A DNA stretch of 58,897 bases, taken from an uncultured Bacilli bacterium (GTDB taxonomy: Bacteria > Bacillota_I > Bacilli_A > RF39 > UBA660). Where the stretch lies: assembly GCA_944350315.1 (NCBI GenBank), contig CALVON010000013.1, positions 1 to 58,897 on the forward strand, in the 5' to 3' direction. The notes under the pieces were generated by a model. That model did no database searches and was not told the DNA's origin. It saw only the letters and a list, made by a program, of their open reading frames with translations. The stretch's first letter is position 1. The number at the start of each line of letters is the position of its first letter. The position numbers and the translations under genes were made by a program. Of the stretch, positions 44,985 through 54,057 are shown piece after piece.

Positions 44985-45027
44985 AAAAGCCTAGTAGACA
45001 TTATATTGTTTACTAGGACTTTTTTAT
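44985..45027 (+). terminator. Intrinsic terminator after the element C hypothetical gene
   Basis: CCTAGTA (44990-44996) pairs with TACTAGG (45011-45017), followed by ACTTTTTT. Confidence 0.8.
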
Positions 45028-45054
45028 TTGCTCATTTTCTCCTTTAAACAAGGT

Positions 45055-45084
45055 ATAAAAAGACCAACTATTTAAGTTGGTCTA
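45055..45084 (-). terminator. Intrinsic terminator of the metal-resistance operon
   Basis: On the minus strand AGACCAACT pairs with AGTTGGTCT across a five-base loop, followed by T5. It lies 35 bp after the copZ stop. Confidence 0.85.
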
Positions 45085-45118
45085 CTTAGTAAATTTACAA
45101 ATATGTTGCATTAGAAAA

Positions 45119-45325
45119 TTATTTAGATATACTAAACCCTAATGCTTCTATCTTTCTTATTACCTCATTCATAATTTTTTCATTTTTTACTGATAATAGC
45201 AATTTTTTATCTTCTATTAAAATATCAAATGAACCAACACCTTTAATAGAGGATAAAACAGTTTTTATTCTATTCACACATCCTTCGCATTTTATTCCTT
45301 TGATATTTAATTCAATCATTTTCAT
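45119..45325 (-). CDS. copZ: CopZ-like copper chaperone (HMA domain)
   Basis: A 68-residue single HMA domain with the metal-binding GIKCEGCVNRI (Cys13 and Cys16, CxxC). The beta-alpha-beta fold is evident: KMIELNI, helix, GSFDILIEDKKLLLSV. Chaperones of this type carry Cu(I) to the CopA pump. The gene overlaps the end of copA by 14 bp, so translation is coupled. EGC between the cysteines differs from the usual MTCxxC form (IKC in place of MTC), but the fold is clear. Confidence 0.85.
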   Translation of the reverse strand: MKMIELNIKGIKCEGCVNRIKTVLSSIKGVGSFDILIEDKKLLLSVKNEKIMNEVIRKIEALGFSISK

Positions 45326-47501
45326 TTTTCACCTTCCCAAACCTTAATGAGTTTAATACCACAGTTAAACTGCTAAAAATCATCGCTATACTGCCAAACA
45401 TAGGTGTCATACTTATACCAATATTACTGAATAACCCCATAGCAATTGGAATCATACAAATATTATAGAAAAACGCCCAGAATAAATTTTGCTTAATAAC
45501 TTTATAAGATTGTTTACTTATTGCGATTAAATCAATAATATTGTTTATGTCATTATTCATCAAAATAACATCTGCAGAATCCATAGCAACATCGGTACCA
45601 TCATTTACACTAATCCCTATGGTTGCATTAACTAATGCAGGAGCGTCGTTAATTCCATCTCCGACCATGATAACTTTTTTACCGTTTTCTGTTAATTGTT
45701 TAATATGTTTTGCTTTATCTTTTGGTAAAACATTTGCAATAACTTTTCTTATTCCAAGCTCATTTGCAATTATTTTGGCAGTAACTTCATTGTCTCCTGT
45801 TAGCATAATAACTTCAATATTATTATTATAAAATTTATGAATAACGTCTTTTATATTTGTTCTTATAATATCCCGAACACCAAGAAGACCAATAACACTT
45901 TTATTTTCAACAATATAAATTATACTACACCCATTTCTAACAAGATAATCATAGTCTTTTATATTATGATTTTTAATTTTCAATTTAGTTAACAACTTAT
46001 CATTCCCTAGATAATATTCATTTTTATTTATCTTTCCATAAATACCAATACCACTTAATGTTTTAAAATTCCTTACTTCCAATTTTTTACCTATCATAAA
46101 TGCAGTGCTAATAGGATGTGATGATTTTTTTTCAATATTTGCAACAATATTTAATAAATTATCATCATTATACTTTGAATAATTATAAAATTGAAATATG
46201 TTTAATTTTCCGAAAGTTAAAGTTCCAGTTTTATCAAAGACAACCGTATCAATATTTCTAGCCTTTTCTAAAGTCTCACTATTTCTTAAAAACAAGCCTT
46301 TTTTCGCACACAATCCATTACTTACAACTACCACTAATGGAACAGCAAGTCCTAGAGCACAAGGACAAGCTACTACAAGAACGGTAACCATGTGGATCAA
46401 TGCTTTTTCAATTGGCAAACCATATATCATTTGGATAACAAATGTTAAAACAGAAATAATAAGAATAATTGGCACAAAATATCCACTAATTTTATCTGCC
46501 AATTTTTGAATTTTACTTTTAGTATTTGTAGCTTCAATAACCATTTTTACTATTTCGGATATAGTGGATTCTTTACCAATTTTTTTAGCTCTATATTCAA
46601 TATATCCATCATAACTAATCGAACCAGCAATAACTTTGCTTCCTTTTTCTTTTAATACTGGAATACTTTCTCCTGTAATAAAGCTTTCATCAACATATGT
46701 TTTTCCACTTTCTACAATACCATCTACAGCAATCTTATCTCCAGGTTTACAAATTAATAGATCTTCTTTTTTTATTTCATCTATTGACACTATCTTTTCC
46801 TTGGATTTCATTTTTATCGTAGCTGTTTTTGGTGTAATTGTTACTAATTTTTTTATAGCATCTTTCGTCTTATTCTTACTTATATCTTCAATAAATCTTC
46901 CTAGTTTAATAAAGTAAATAACCATGCAAGTTGATTCAAAATATAAGTTCCCAAGATAATCTTTTGCCCCAAATATTATATTAATGTATCCATAAAGACT
47001 ATATATAAAGCTAAATAATACACTAAACATTACTAAAGTATCCATGTTAGGCATTTTATGAAGTAAATTTTTTATACCATTTTTTAATATGTCATATCCA
47101 TACCATAAGAAAATAAATGCTGCTAATAACATTATAGATGCTAAAATAACTGGATAGTTATGATTAACAAAAGGAATATCTGGCAAATTTAACATATGTC
47201 CCATAGAAATATACATAACAAATAAAATAAGGATTCCTAAAAAAATTAATTTAACTTTATCTGATTTATTTGTTTCTACATCATCTATTCCCTTAAATTC
47301 GCCTAAGCTTTCAAAGCCAGCTTCTTTTATATAGATTTCTATAGTTTTTTTACTTATATTTTCATATTCAATCGTAGCAATAGATAACACTAAATTTACA
47401 TTTGCATTTTTTACACCTGCTTGTTTATTCAAATATTTTTCCAATCCTGATGAACAAGCACTACAAGTCATACCGCCTATTTTTAAAACTATTTTTTTCA
47501 T
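45312..47501 (-). CDS. copA: Cu(I)-exporting P1B ATPase CopA
   Basis: A 729-residue protein. N-terminal HMA with GGMTCSACSSGL (Cys13/Cys16), eight membrane helices, actuator TGESIPVLKEKG (277-288), the CPC motif VVACPCALGLAVP (379-381), DKTGTLTFG (423-431), the P1B-specific SHPIST and GDGINDAPALVNA. Late NICMIPIAMGLFS and MTPMFGSIAMIFSS resemble the TM7/TM8 Cu-site residues (N, Met, Ser) of P1B-1 pumps, supporting Cu(I). It lies 14 bp downstream of the Cd/Zn pump in one operon. Confidence 0.92.
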   Translation of the reverse strand: MKKIVLKIGGMTCSACSSGLEKYLNKQAGVKNANVNLVLSIATIEYENISKKTIEIYIKEAGFESLGEFKGIDDVETNKSDKVKLIFLGILILFVMYISMGHMLNLPDIPFVNHNYPVILASIMLLAAFIFLWYGYDILKNGIKNLLHKMPNMDTLVMFSVLFSFIYSLYGYINIIFGAKDYLGNLYFESTCMVIYFIKLGRFIEDISKNKTKDAIKKLVTITPKTATIKMKSKEKIVSIDEIKKEDLLICKPGDKIAVDGIVESGKTYVDESFITGESIPVLKEKGSKVIAGSISYDGYIEYRAKKIGKESTISEIVKMVIEATNTKSKIQKLADKISGYFVPIILIISVLTFVIQMIYGLPIEKALIHMVTVLVVACPCALGLAVPLVVVVSNGLCAKKGLFLRNSETLEKARNIDTVVFDKTGTLTFGKLNIFQFYNYSKYNDDNLLNIVANIEKKSSHPISTAFMIGKKLEVRNFKTLSGIGIYGKINKNEYYLGNDKLLTKLKIKNHNIKDYDYLVRNGCSIIYIVENKSVIGLLGVRDIIRTNIKDVIHKFYNNNIEVIMLTGDNEVTAKIIANELGIRKVIANVLPKDKAKHIKQLTENGKKVIMVGDGINDAPALVNATIGISVNDGTDVAMDSADVILMNNDINNIIDLIAISKQSYKVIKQNLFWAFFYNICMIPIAMGLFSNIGISMTPMFGSIAMIFSSLTVVLNSLRFGKVKNEND

Positions 47502-47515
47502 AGAAACGTCACCTA

Positions 47516-49372
47516 TTATTTTGAAAATTTAATTTTTAAAATTCTAAGAGCATTTATTATCGCTAAAACTGATACTCCTACATCAGCAAATACAGCTGCC
47601 CACATGCTAGCAATACCTAGAGCACTTAGTATTAATACGGCTACTTTTACAATAATTGCGAATGCTATATTTTGTTTTACAATTCTCATTGTTTTTTTAG
47701 AAATTAGGATAGAACTAGCAATTTTGGATGGTTCATCCGTCATTATAACAACATCTGCTGCTTCAACTGCCGCATCACTACCTAAAGCTCCCATAGCAAC
47801 GCCAATATCTGACAAAGCTAGAACAGGGGCATCATTAATTCCATCACCTACAAATACTAATTTACCATTTGATGATTTTTGGGTCATCAACTTTTCAGTC
47901 CAAGTAACTTTATCAGTTGGAAGTAATTCCGAATGACACTCATTTAAATTAAGTTTATGTGCAACATTTTCACTAATATTTTTACGATCACCTGTTAGCA
48001 TCACAACTTTTTCAACATTGTTTTCTTTAAATAATTTCACTGCTTTATAAGCATCATCCTTAATCTTATCAGCAATTAAAATTGTTCCAGCAAATTTATC
48101 ATCTATAGCTACATAAACAACCGTTCCAAGTTTTTCACTTTTCTTAAATTCAATATTATATTCTTGCATTAGCTTTTCATTACCAACTAAAACTATTTTT
48201 TCATCAACTTTTGCTTTAACGCCTTTTCCGGATATTTCTTCTGTTTTGGTAATGAGTTTATCATTGATTTCTTTACCATACGCTTGTTTTAAGGATAGCG
48301 ATATTGGATGATTAGAAAAACTTTCAGCATAAGAAGCATATCTTAATAAATCATGATCAGAATATCCAATCGCATTGATTTCTTGTACTTTAAATACTCC
48401 CTCTGTTAATGTTCCTGTTTTATCACAAACAACGATTTCTGTATTTGATAATGCTTCTAAATAATTACTGCCTTTTACCAAGACACCAATTTTAGAAGCA
48501 GCACCAATTCCTCCAAAAAAAGATAATGGAATAGAAATAACTAAAGCACATGGACATGAAACAACCAAAAATGAAAGGGCACGATATAACCAATCATTAA
48601 ATGTAGCATTTTTTATTACAAGTGGAGGAATGAATGCTAATAGAAGTGCTAATATAACAACAATCGGTGTATAATACTTTGCAAATTTACTAATAAAATT
48701 TTCTGATTTTGATTTTCTGCTACTGGCATTTTCAACTAAATCTAAAATCTTACTAACAGTTGACTCTTCAAATTCTTTAGTAACTTTAATTTTAATAATA
48801 CTATCAGCGTTTATACATCCACTTAATACTTCATCGTTTATAGTAACCTTTCTTGGAACAGACTCTCCAGTTAATGCTTGAGTATTTATCATTGATTCTC
48901 CCTCGACTACTATTCCATCTAATGGGATTTTTTCCCCAGGTTTTACCAATATAATTTCTCCAATATTTACTTCATCAGGATTAACTTTTTCTATTTCTTC
49001 ATCAAGATATACGTTGGCGTAGTCAGGTCTTATATCCATAAGAGCAGCTACAGATTTTCTTGATTTATCTACTGCGTAACTTTGAAATAATTCTCCAACC
49101 TGATAGAATAACATTACTGCACAAGCTTCTGGAAATTTACCAATACAAAAAGCACCTATGGTTGCAATGGTCATTAAAAAATTTTCATCAAAAACTTTCC
49201 CTTTAAAAATATTTCTTATTGCTTTTAATACAATATCATATCCTACAATAATATAACTAACTATAAAAAGAATACTATTAAGTTCATTATCAAACTTTAT
49301 AAAAACTGCGGTAATAACTAGTATTAACGAAATAATTATTCTAATTAATTGTTTATTCATTTTTTTGCCCAT
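47516..49372 (-). CDS. cadA: Cd/Zn/Pb-exporting P1B ATPase (CadA/ZntA-like) without N-terminal HMA
   Basis: A 618-residue pump. CPC in VVSCPCALVISIPLSFFGG (273-275), DKTGTLTEG (317-325), SNHPISL, GDGINDAPVLALSDIGVAMG, and C-terminal ADVGVSVLAIINALRIL, whose Asp is the P1B-2 (Zn/Cd/Pb) marker. Most CadA/ZntA proteins carry a CxxC HMA at the N-terminus; this one starts directly at the first helix (MNKQLIRIII), and the HMA is encoded by the gene 5 bp upstream. SD GAGGTTTAG precedes ATG. The 5-bp gap and normal sequence on both sides argue for a natural split and not a frameshift. Confidence 0.9.
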   Translation of the reverse strand: MGKKMNKQLIRIIISLILVITAVFIKFDNELNSILFIVSYIIVGYDIVLKAIRNIFKGKVFDENFLMTIATIGAFCIGKFPEACAVMLFYQVGELFQSYAVDKSRKSVAALMDIRPDYANVYLDEEIEKVNPDEVNIGEIILVKPGEKIPLDGIVVEGESMINTQALTGESVPRKVTINDEVLSGCINADSIIKIKVTKEFEESTVSKILDLVENASSRKSKSENFISKFAKYYTPIVVILALLLAFIPPLVIKNATFNDWLYRALSFLVVSCPCALVISIPLSFFGGIGAASKIGVLVKGSNYLEALSNTEIVVCDKTGTLTEGVFKVQEINAIGYSDHDLLRYASYAESFSNHPISLSLKQAYGKEINDKLITKTEEISGKGVKAKVDEKIVLVGNEKLMQEYNIEFKKSEKLGTVVYVAIDDKFAGTILIADKIKDDAYKAVKLFKENNVEKVVMLTGDRKNISENVAHKLNLNECHSELLPTDKVTWTEKLMTQKSSNGKLVFVGDGINDAPVLALSDIGVAMGALGSDAAVEAADVVIMTDEPSKIASSILISKKTMRIVKQNIAFAIIVKVAVLILSALGIASMWAAVFADVGVSVLAIINALRILKIKFSK

Positions 49373-49377
49373 ATAGA

Positions 49378-49602
49378 CTAAACCTCCTCGATAGTTACAT
49401 CAGGTTCAGTCTTTTTTATAACTTTTTTAATTTTTTCAAGAGCTTGTATTTTATCATTTTCATTACACTCAAAAACTAATTTTTGAGTCATGAAACTAAT
49501 ACTAGCATTTTGTATAATATCAATTTTTTGTAGAACTCTTTCTAATTCATTTGCACAATTGGCACAATCTAAACCTTTAATTTTAAACTTATACTTATTC
49601 AT
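49378..49602 (-). CDS. Separate HMA-domain metal-binding protein
   Basis: A 74-residue HMA domain with KGLDCANCANELERVL (CxxC). It ends in an acidic tail EPDVTIEEV, and the ZntA/CadA pump gene begins 5 bp later. GLDCANC is the form found in the N-terminal domain of CadA/ZntA, unlike the GMTC of CopA, so this is the detached regulatory or delivery domain of the neighbouring pump. SD AAGAAGG. Cytosolic. Confidence 0.85.
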   Translation of the reverse strand: MNKYKFKIKGLDCANCANELERVLQKIDIIQNASISFMTQKLVFECNENDKIQALEKIKKVIKKTEPDVTIEEV

Positions 49603-49625
49603 TTCAATCCTTCTTTCTTGATTAT

Positions 49626-49988
49626 TTAACCTTTATGATTAATATGTTCTAAACCAATCTCAAACAATTTAACAATATGGTCATCATCTAACGTATAATA
49701 CACTTCTTTGCCACTTCGTCTACATTTTACAACACCACTTCTTCTTAAAACAGCTAATTGATGTGAAATTGAAGATTTAGTCATATTAAGTACATTCGCT
49801 AAATCACAAACACACATTTCATTTTGATCTAATGCAAATAAGATTCTGCATCGTGTTGTATCACCTATAAGTTTAAACAAATCTGCCAACTTGTTAAATG
49901 TGTTTTCATTTGGCATTATTTGTAATACTTCATCAACAGCTTCTTGATGAATGACATTACAATCACAAGAAAATTCATTTCTAGACAT
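49626..49988 (-). CDS. cadC: ArsR/SmtB-family metal-responsive repressor (CadC-like)
   Basis: A 120-residue protein. The start is set at ATG-TCT-AGA (MSRNEFSCDC) because GGAGGG lies six to seven bases upstream; a longer frame to 50036 would run into the promoter. Winged helix with recognition helix MTKSSISHQLAVLRRSG and wing YTLDD. Metal ligands match CadC: N-terminal SCDC and CVCDL in the alpha-4 helix (the ELCVCDL motif). It represses the operon and is released by Cd/Pb/Zn. First gene of the operon reading cadC-HMA-cadA-copA-copZ. Confidence 0.92.
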   Translation of the reverse strand: MSRNEFSCDCNVIHQEAVDEVLQIMPNENTFNKLADLFKLIGDTTRCRILFALDQNEMCVCDLANVLNMTKSSISHQLAVLRRSGVVKCRRSGKEVYYTLDDDHIVKLFEIGLEHINHKG

Positions 49989-50018
49989 AAATTCCCTCCA
50001 ATAATAATATATGTATTT

Positions 50019-50074
50019 AGTTGAAAAAACGTTCAACTGTTATAATTATAATTGAATAATTACTCAATTGTCAA
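50019..50074 (-). promoter_or_regulatory. Promoter and operators of the metal-resistance operon
   Basis: Read on the minus strand: -35 TTGACA (50074-50069), an 18-bp spacer, -10 TATAAT (50050-50045). The spacer itself (50051-50068, ATTGAATAATTACTCAAT on the + strand) is an imperfect palindrome of the ArsR/CadC operator type. A second inverted repeat, AGTTGAA/TTCAACT (50019-50025 and 50032-50038), lies downstream of the -10. Repressor bound in the spacer would block RNA polymerase. Confidence 0.8.
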
Positions 50075-50099
50075 GAGAAAACGACCATAAAAACAAAAA

Positions 50100-50903
50100 A
50101 GACCAACTAATTTTGATCTCTTGATAAATTGTATTTTTGATGAGTTTTGGAAACAACGAGGTGGTCAATATTCTTTTGGTAAATTACAAGATGAGTTTAA
50201 TGATTTTATAACAAAACGAGGTTTTAATTTATATCGTGGAGATATTGGAAGTAAAGTAGAAAATCAAACTAAAACTGAGTGGCAAATTAAATAATTAAAC
50301 GCCGAATTAGAGGAATTAAAACAAGAAAAAGAAAATGTATTAAGAGTAATAGAAAACTCTAAAAATGGGCTTGAAACGGCTAATAAATCTAATGATAAAG
50401 ATAATTTGCTAAATCCAACTAAAAGAAAACTTGGAGGATACAAAGAAGATGATGTAAATAAGATTATTGATTATACTAAAGATTTAAAAAAACAGGTTAT
50501 TGTTTTAAATACTGATAATAAAAATAAGGATATTGAAATAAATAAGTTATTAAAAGAAAATGATACTTTTAGAAATAATAAGGAACTCGTAAAAAGAAAT
50601 GAAATTATTAAAGAACAAAAATCAACCATCAAGGAACAAAAACAAGAAATAAATAGATTAAATGGTGTTATTGATATATTAAATAATCAAATAGAAACTT
50701 TACAAGAAAAATTTGATAAATTCAAAGAAAAAATGTATAATTTCTGCAATAAAATTTGCAGAGCTTTAGCTCATAAAATTGGACTTCATTATGATAAAGA
50801 TGATGAAATTGATTATTATGAAATGGAAAGCTATACATATGACATCAATAGAAAATACGATAAAGAAAAAAATAAATCTGATGATTTCGAAATAGAAATG
50901 TAA
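50100..50903 (+). pseudogene. Decayed MobV/Pre relaxase, C-terminal part
   Basis: A frame with MobV-like sequence (FDEFWKQRGGQYSFGKLQDE, GFNLYRGDIGSKVENQTK) is interrupted by TAA at 50292-50294. It continues in the same frame as LNAELEELKQEKENVL and a long coiled coil to 50903. The N-terminal HUH relaxase domain with catalytic Tyr/His residues is absent; sequence left of 50100 is the metal-operon promoter. A TTG at 50406 could start a 165-residue coiled-coil fragment, but that is unlikely to be functional. It marks an origin from a mobilisable plasmid or transposon. Confidence 0.75.
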
Positions 50904-51148
50904 ATAATAAATTCTCTCTCTTAAACTATAAGTAGCAATAACTATATATAAAATATAAAATTATAAATATTATAAATTTTAAAAAAATTGAAAAATGTAC
51001 CAAAATTTTATCCCTAAGTATAAAGAAGTAAAAATGAAAGTGAGGATTGATATTATGAATAAAACAAAGTACAAAAATAATAAACATTACTGCTATATTA
51101 GTTTAAAATCACACTTTAAATAATATATTTAAATTAGAGGTGAGCTTT
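50904..51148. other. AT-rich intergenic region with a tiny ORF
   Basis: About 245 bp with no recognised gene. A 22-codon ORF (51055-51123) follows GTGAGGATTGATATT and encodes MNKTKYKNNKHYCYIS and six more residues; nothing else supports it. The A/T runs look like regulatory or decayed DNA between the mob remnant and the recombinase module. Confidence 0.4.
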
Positions 51149-51280
51149 ATAAATATAGTCTATAATGTTAAAGAAGTAGTAAATAAAACTATAACCGATA
51201 ACGATTTAAAAGAGATTATAAATAAAAAGTTGTTAAAAATTATATTATTTATGGAAACTTGCACAAATGAGTGTAATTAA
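51149..51280 (+). CDS. Small ORF upstream of the LSR (ATA in place of ATG)
   Basis: A 43-codon frame: NIVYNVKEVVNKTITDNDL then KEIINKKLLKIILFMET. A helical, charged product of the kind commonly found just before serine recombinase genes of this type. AGAGGTGAG stands at normal distance from ATA-AAT-ATA, exactly where an ATG is expected, so either ATA is used or a G-to-A change has silenced it. A GTG at 51140 in the same frame is inside the SD. It lies 71 bp before the LSR. Confidence 0.5.
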   Translation: MNIVYNVKEVVNKTITDNDLKEIINKKLLKIILFMETCTNECN

Positions 51281-51351
51281 ATGGTATAATTGTATTGGTT
51301 ATAAGTTTAACTTGATAAGTAATTATTGCCTTAAGTTAGGAGGTAATAGTT

Positions 51352-52965
51352 ATGAATGAAATGGAGAGTGTTAGAGAGAAGAAATACTTGCGAGTTGTTA
51401 TTTATTTAAGATTATCAAATGAAGATAAAGATAAAATTAATAAAGATGATGATAGTGAATCTATTAAAAATCAAAGAAATATGCTATTAGATTATATCGA
51501 GAAAAATCCACAATTTATGTTGGTTGATGAATATTGTGATGAAGATTTATCGGGTGCTGGTACTTATAGACCTGAATTTGAAAGATTAATTAGAGATTGT
51601 GAAAATGGTAAAATTGATGTAGTTTTATGTAAAAGTCAATCTAGATTTTCAAGAGATATGGAAATCGTTGAAAAGTATATCAATAATAAATTCAAAGAAT
51701 GGAATATTAGATTTATCGGTTTATCTGATAATGCAGATACTGATAATAGTGGTAATAAAAAATCAAGACAAATAAATGGATTAGTTAATGAATGGTATTT
51801 AGAAGATGTTTCAGATAATATTAGAAGTGCTTTTAATTCTAAAATGAAGCAAGGAGAATTCATTTCTCCTTTCGCCTCATTTGGTTATGAAGTATCTAAA
51901 GAAGATAACAATAAGTTAGTTGTTGATCCTATTGCTAGTGAAGTTGTTAAAGAAATATATGATTTATATTTAAAAGGTATGGGATTTACAGGAATAGCTC
52001 ATTACTTAAATGATAAAAATATTCCTTGCCCCTCTCTTTATAAATATAGAAAAGGTATTAAATTAAATGTAATTAGTAATAGACCTAGAGAAGAAATTAA
52101 ATGGAATACTAATGCTATTAAAACAATATTAAAAAATGAATTGTATTTAGGTCATTTAATTCAAGGAAAAAGAACTACTGTTAGTTATAAAAATCATAAA
52201 GTAATAAATAAACCTGAAGAAAAATGGATTCGTAGAGAAAATATGCATGAAGCTATAATTGATGAAGAAACATTCGCAAAAGTTCAAATTGCTTTGAAAG
52301 AAAGAACAAAACCTATGAAATCAACAGGAATTGTTCATAACTTCTCTGGCAAAGTATTTTGTAAAGAATGTGGTAGATATATGAGAAAGAAAAATTCTTC
52401 TAAACATGAGTATCTCGTATGTTCTAATAATAGAGATGGTTATAATGATTGTATAAATAAATCAGCGATTAGGTATGATGCTTTAGAGGAATTAGTATTA
52501 AGTCATATTAATAAAAAAGTTAAAAAGTTTTATGATTTAAATATTTTAAAAACAGAATCTTTGAAAAAAGAAAATAATAAGTTCACTAAAAAAATCAATT
52601 TATTAACAAAACAAAAAGAGACAATAGTTAATCAAATGGCAAAGACTAAAAATTATTTAAAAAATCTTTACGAAGATAAAGTTAATGGGATAATTAATGC
52701 AGAACAATTTAAAGAATTAATTACTAATTATAATAATGATGATGAAAAGTTAAAAGACCAACTAAAATCTATTGATAATGAGATTAACTATTATACACTA
52801 AAAGAATCTTCAAACAAAAATACAAAAGAATTATTTAATAAATATCAACAATTAGAAAAATTGAACAGAGTTATAGTAGATGAATTTGTAGATAGAATAT
52901 ATATCGGTAAGATTAATGAAGAAATTAAAACAAGAGATATTGAAATTAAGTGGAATTTTGAATAA
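51352..52965 (+). CDS. Large serine recombinase of element C
   Basis: A 537-residue LSR. Resolvase domain with nucleophile Ser22 in YLRLSNED, SIKNQRNMLLDYI, DEDLSGAGTYRPEFE, KSQSRFSRDMEIVEKYI. Recombinase domain (FASFGYEVSKEDNNK, IAHYLNDKNIPCPSLY, LKNELYLGHLIQGK), a zinc ribbon (CKECGRYM, then LVCSNN and YNDCINK) and a long C-terminal coiled coil. TnpX/TndX-like; similar in plan to the recombinase of element A. Near-consensus GGAGGTAATAGTT SD. It would act on the GT-core sites at 44508 and 54079. Confidence 0.95.
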   Translation: MNEMESVREKKYLRVVIYLRLSNEDKDKINKDDDSESIKNQRNMLLDYIEKNPQFMLVDEYCDEDLSGAGTYRPEFERLIRDCENGKIDVVLCKSQSRFSRDMEIVEKYINNKFKEWNIRFIGLSDNADTDNSGNKKSRQINGLVNEWYLEDVSDNIRSAFNSKMKQGEFISPFASFGYEVSKEDNNKLVVDPIASEVVKEIYDLYLKGMGFTGIAHYLNDKNIPCPSLYKYRKGIKLNVISNRPREEIKWNTNAIKTILKNELYLGHLIQGKRTTVSYKNHKVINKPEEKWIRRENMHEAIIDEETFAKVQIALKERTKPMKSTGIVHNFSGKVFCKECGRYMRKKNSSKHEYLVCSNNRDGYNDCINKSAIRYDALEELVLSHINKKVKKFYDLNILKTESLKKENNKFTKKINLLTKQKETIVNQMAKTKNYLKNLYEDKVNGIINAEQFKELITNYNNDDEKLKDQLKSIDNEINYYTLKESSNKNTKELFNKYQQLEKLNRVIVDEFVDRIYIGKINEEIKTRDIEIKWNFE

Positions 52966-53015
52966 ATTTCAAAATAAAAAAGGAAATTCAAAATTTTTGT
53001 AAAATAATATAAGTG

Positions 53016-53043
53016 AGAGGTTATAAACTTCTATAACCTTTTA
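53016..53043 (+). terminator. Intrinsic terminator after the element C recombinase
   Basis: AGGTTATA (53018-53025) pairs with TATAACCT (53032-53039), followed by T residues. Confidence 0.75.
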
Positions 53044-53085
53044 CTTAATACATATTAAAAACATATAGTAAAGAATGGTGAATAA

Positions 53086-53943
53086 ATGAAACAAGATAAT
53101 ATGCATTTAATTAATAAAATATTTAACAATGAAACAATTAGAACTATTTGGGATAAAGACGAAGAAAAATATTATATAAGCATTGTTGATATTGTTGGTG
53201 TTTTAACAGATAGTAAAGAACCTAGAAAATATTGGAATTGGCTAAAAAATAAGTTATTAAAAGAAGAAGATTTTGAAACGTCTAGTATTACTAGACAGTT
53301 GAAATTGAAAGCTACTGATGGTAAATATCGTATGACTGATGTATGTGATATTGAAGGTATGTTTAGAATAATTGAATCTGTACCTAGTAAAAATGCTGAA
53401 CCTGTAAAACAATGGTTAGCACATTTAGGTAAAGAAAGAGTTGATGAAGTATTTGATCCATCATTAACAATGCAAAGAGCAATAGATACATATCGTGCTA
53501 AAGGTTATGATGAGGCATGGATTTCTAAAAAAATTAAAGGTATTCAAGAAAGAAAAAGATTAACTGATGTTTGGAAGAATGGTGGCGTTGAAAAAACTCG
53601 CGAATATGCAATGCTTACTAATGAAATATATAAAAGTTGGTTTGGTATGAAAGCAAATGAATACAAACAATTTAAAGGCATTAGAAAAGAATCTTTAAGA
53701 GATAATATGACTGATATAGAAGTTCTACTTACTGATTTAGGAGAAATTGCTACTCGTGATATTGCAGAGTCTGAACATCCACAAGGATTTAAAGAAAATA
53801 TGAAAGTAGTTCGTAAAGGTGGACAAGTTGCTAACGATGCTAGAAAATCTTATGAGAAAGCAACTAAAAAATCGGCTATATCAAATCAAAATGCTCTAAA
53901 TTATCAATATATAGATGATAAAAAACAAATAGAAAATAAATAA
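53086..53943 (+). CDS. BRO-N domain protein (phage antirepressor-like)
   Basis: A 285-residue protein. The N-terminal BRO/antirepressor domain (IRTIWDKDEEKYYISIVDIV, GVLTDSKEPRKYWNWLK, DVCDIEGMFRIIESVPS) is followed by a conserved C-terminal region (RAKGYDEAWISKKIKGIQER, LTNEIYKSWFG, HPQGFKENMKVVRKGGQVAN). This two-part protein is widespread on bacterial mobile elements; its role is probably DNA binding or regulation of element genes but is not established. It is the last gene before attR. SD GGTGAATAA. Confidence 0.85.
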   Translation: MKQDNMHLINKIFNNETIRTIWDKDEEKYYISIVDIVGVLTDSKEPRKYWNWLKNKLLKEEDFETSSITRQLKLKATDGKYRMTDVCDIEGMFRIIESVPSKNAEPVKQWLAHLGKERVDEVFDPSLTMQRAIDTYRAKGYDEAWISKKIKGIQERKRLTDVWKNGGVEKTREYAMLTNEIYKSWFGMKANEYKQFKGIRKESLRDNMTDIEVLLTDLGEIATRDIAESEHPQGFKENMKVVRKGGQVANDARKSYEKATKKSAISNQNALNYQYIDDKKQIENK

Positions 53944-54057
53944 CTCTGTCAAAGGCAATTTGTCGGAAAGTAATATAAAATCTTAAAAATACAAGTTAAA
54001 CATGAAAAAAACAAAATTTTAAAAGCCTTATTTTTCAATGCTTTGATAAGGTATTAG

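Noticed and set aside
45541-47936. + strand open frames opposite copA and cadA
   Set aside because: Antisense shadows of conserved P-type ATPase sequence.
50406-50903. Intact 165-residue coiled-coil protein with TTG start
   Set aside because: It continues in frame a MobV-like sequence from 50100 across one stop codon, so it is the tail of a decayed gene.
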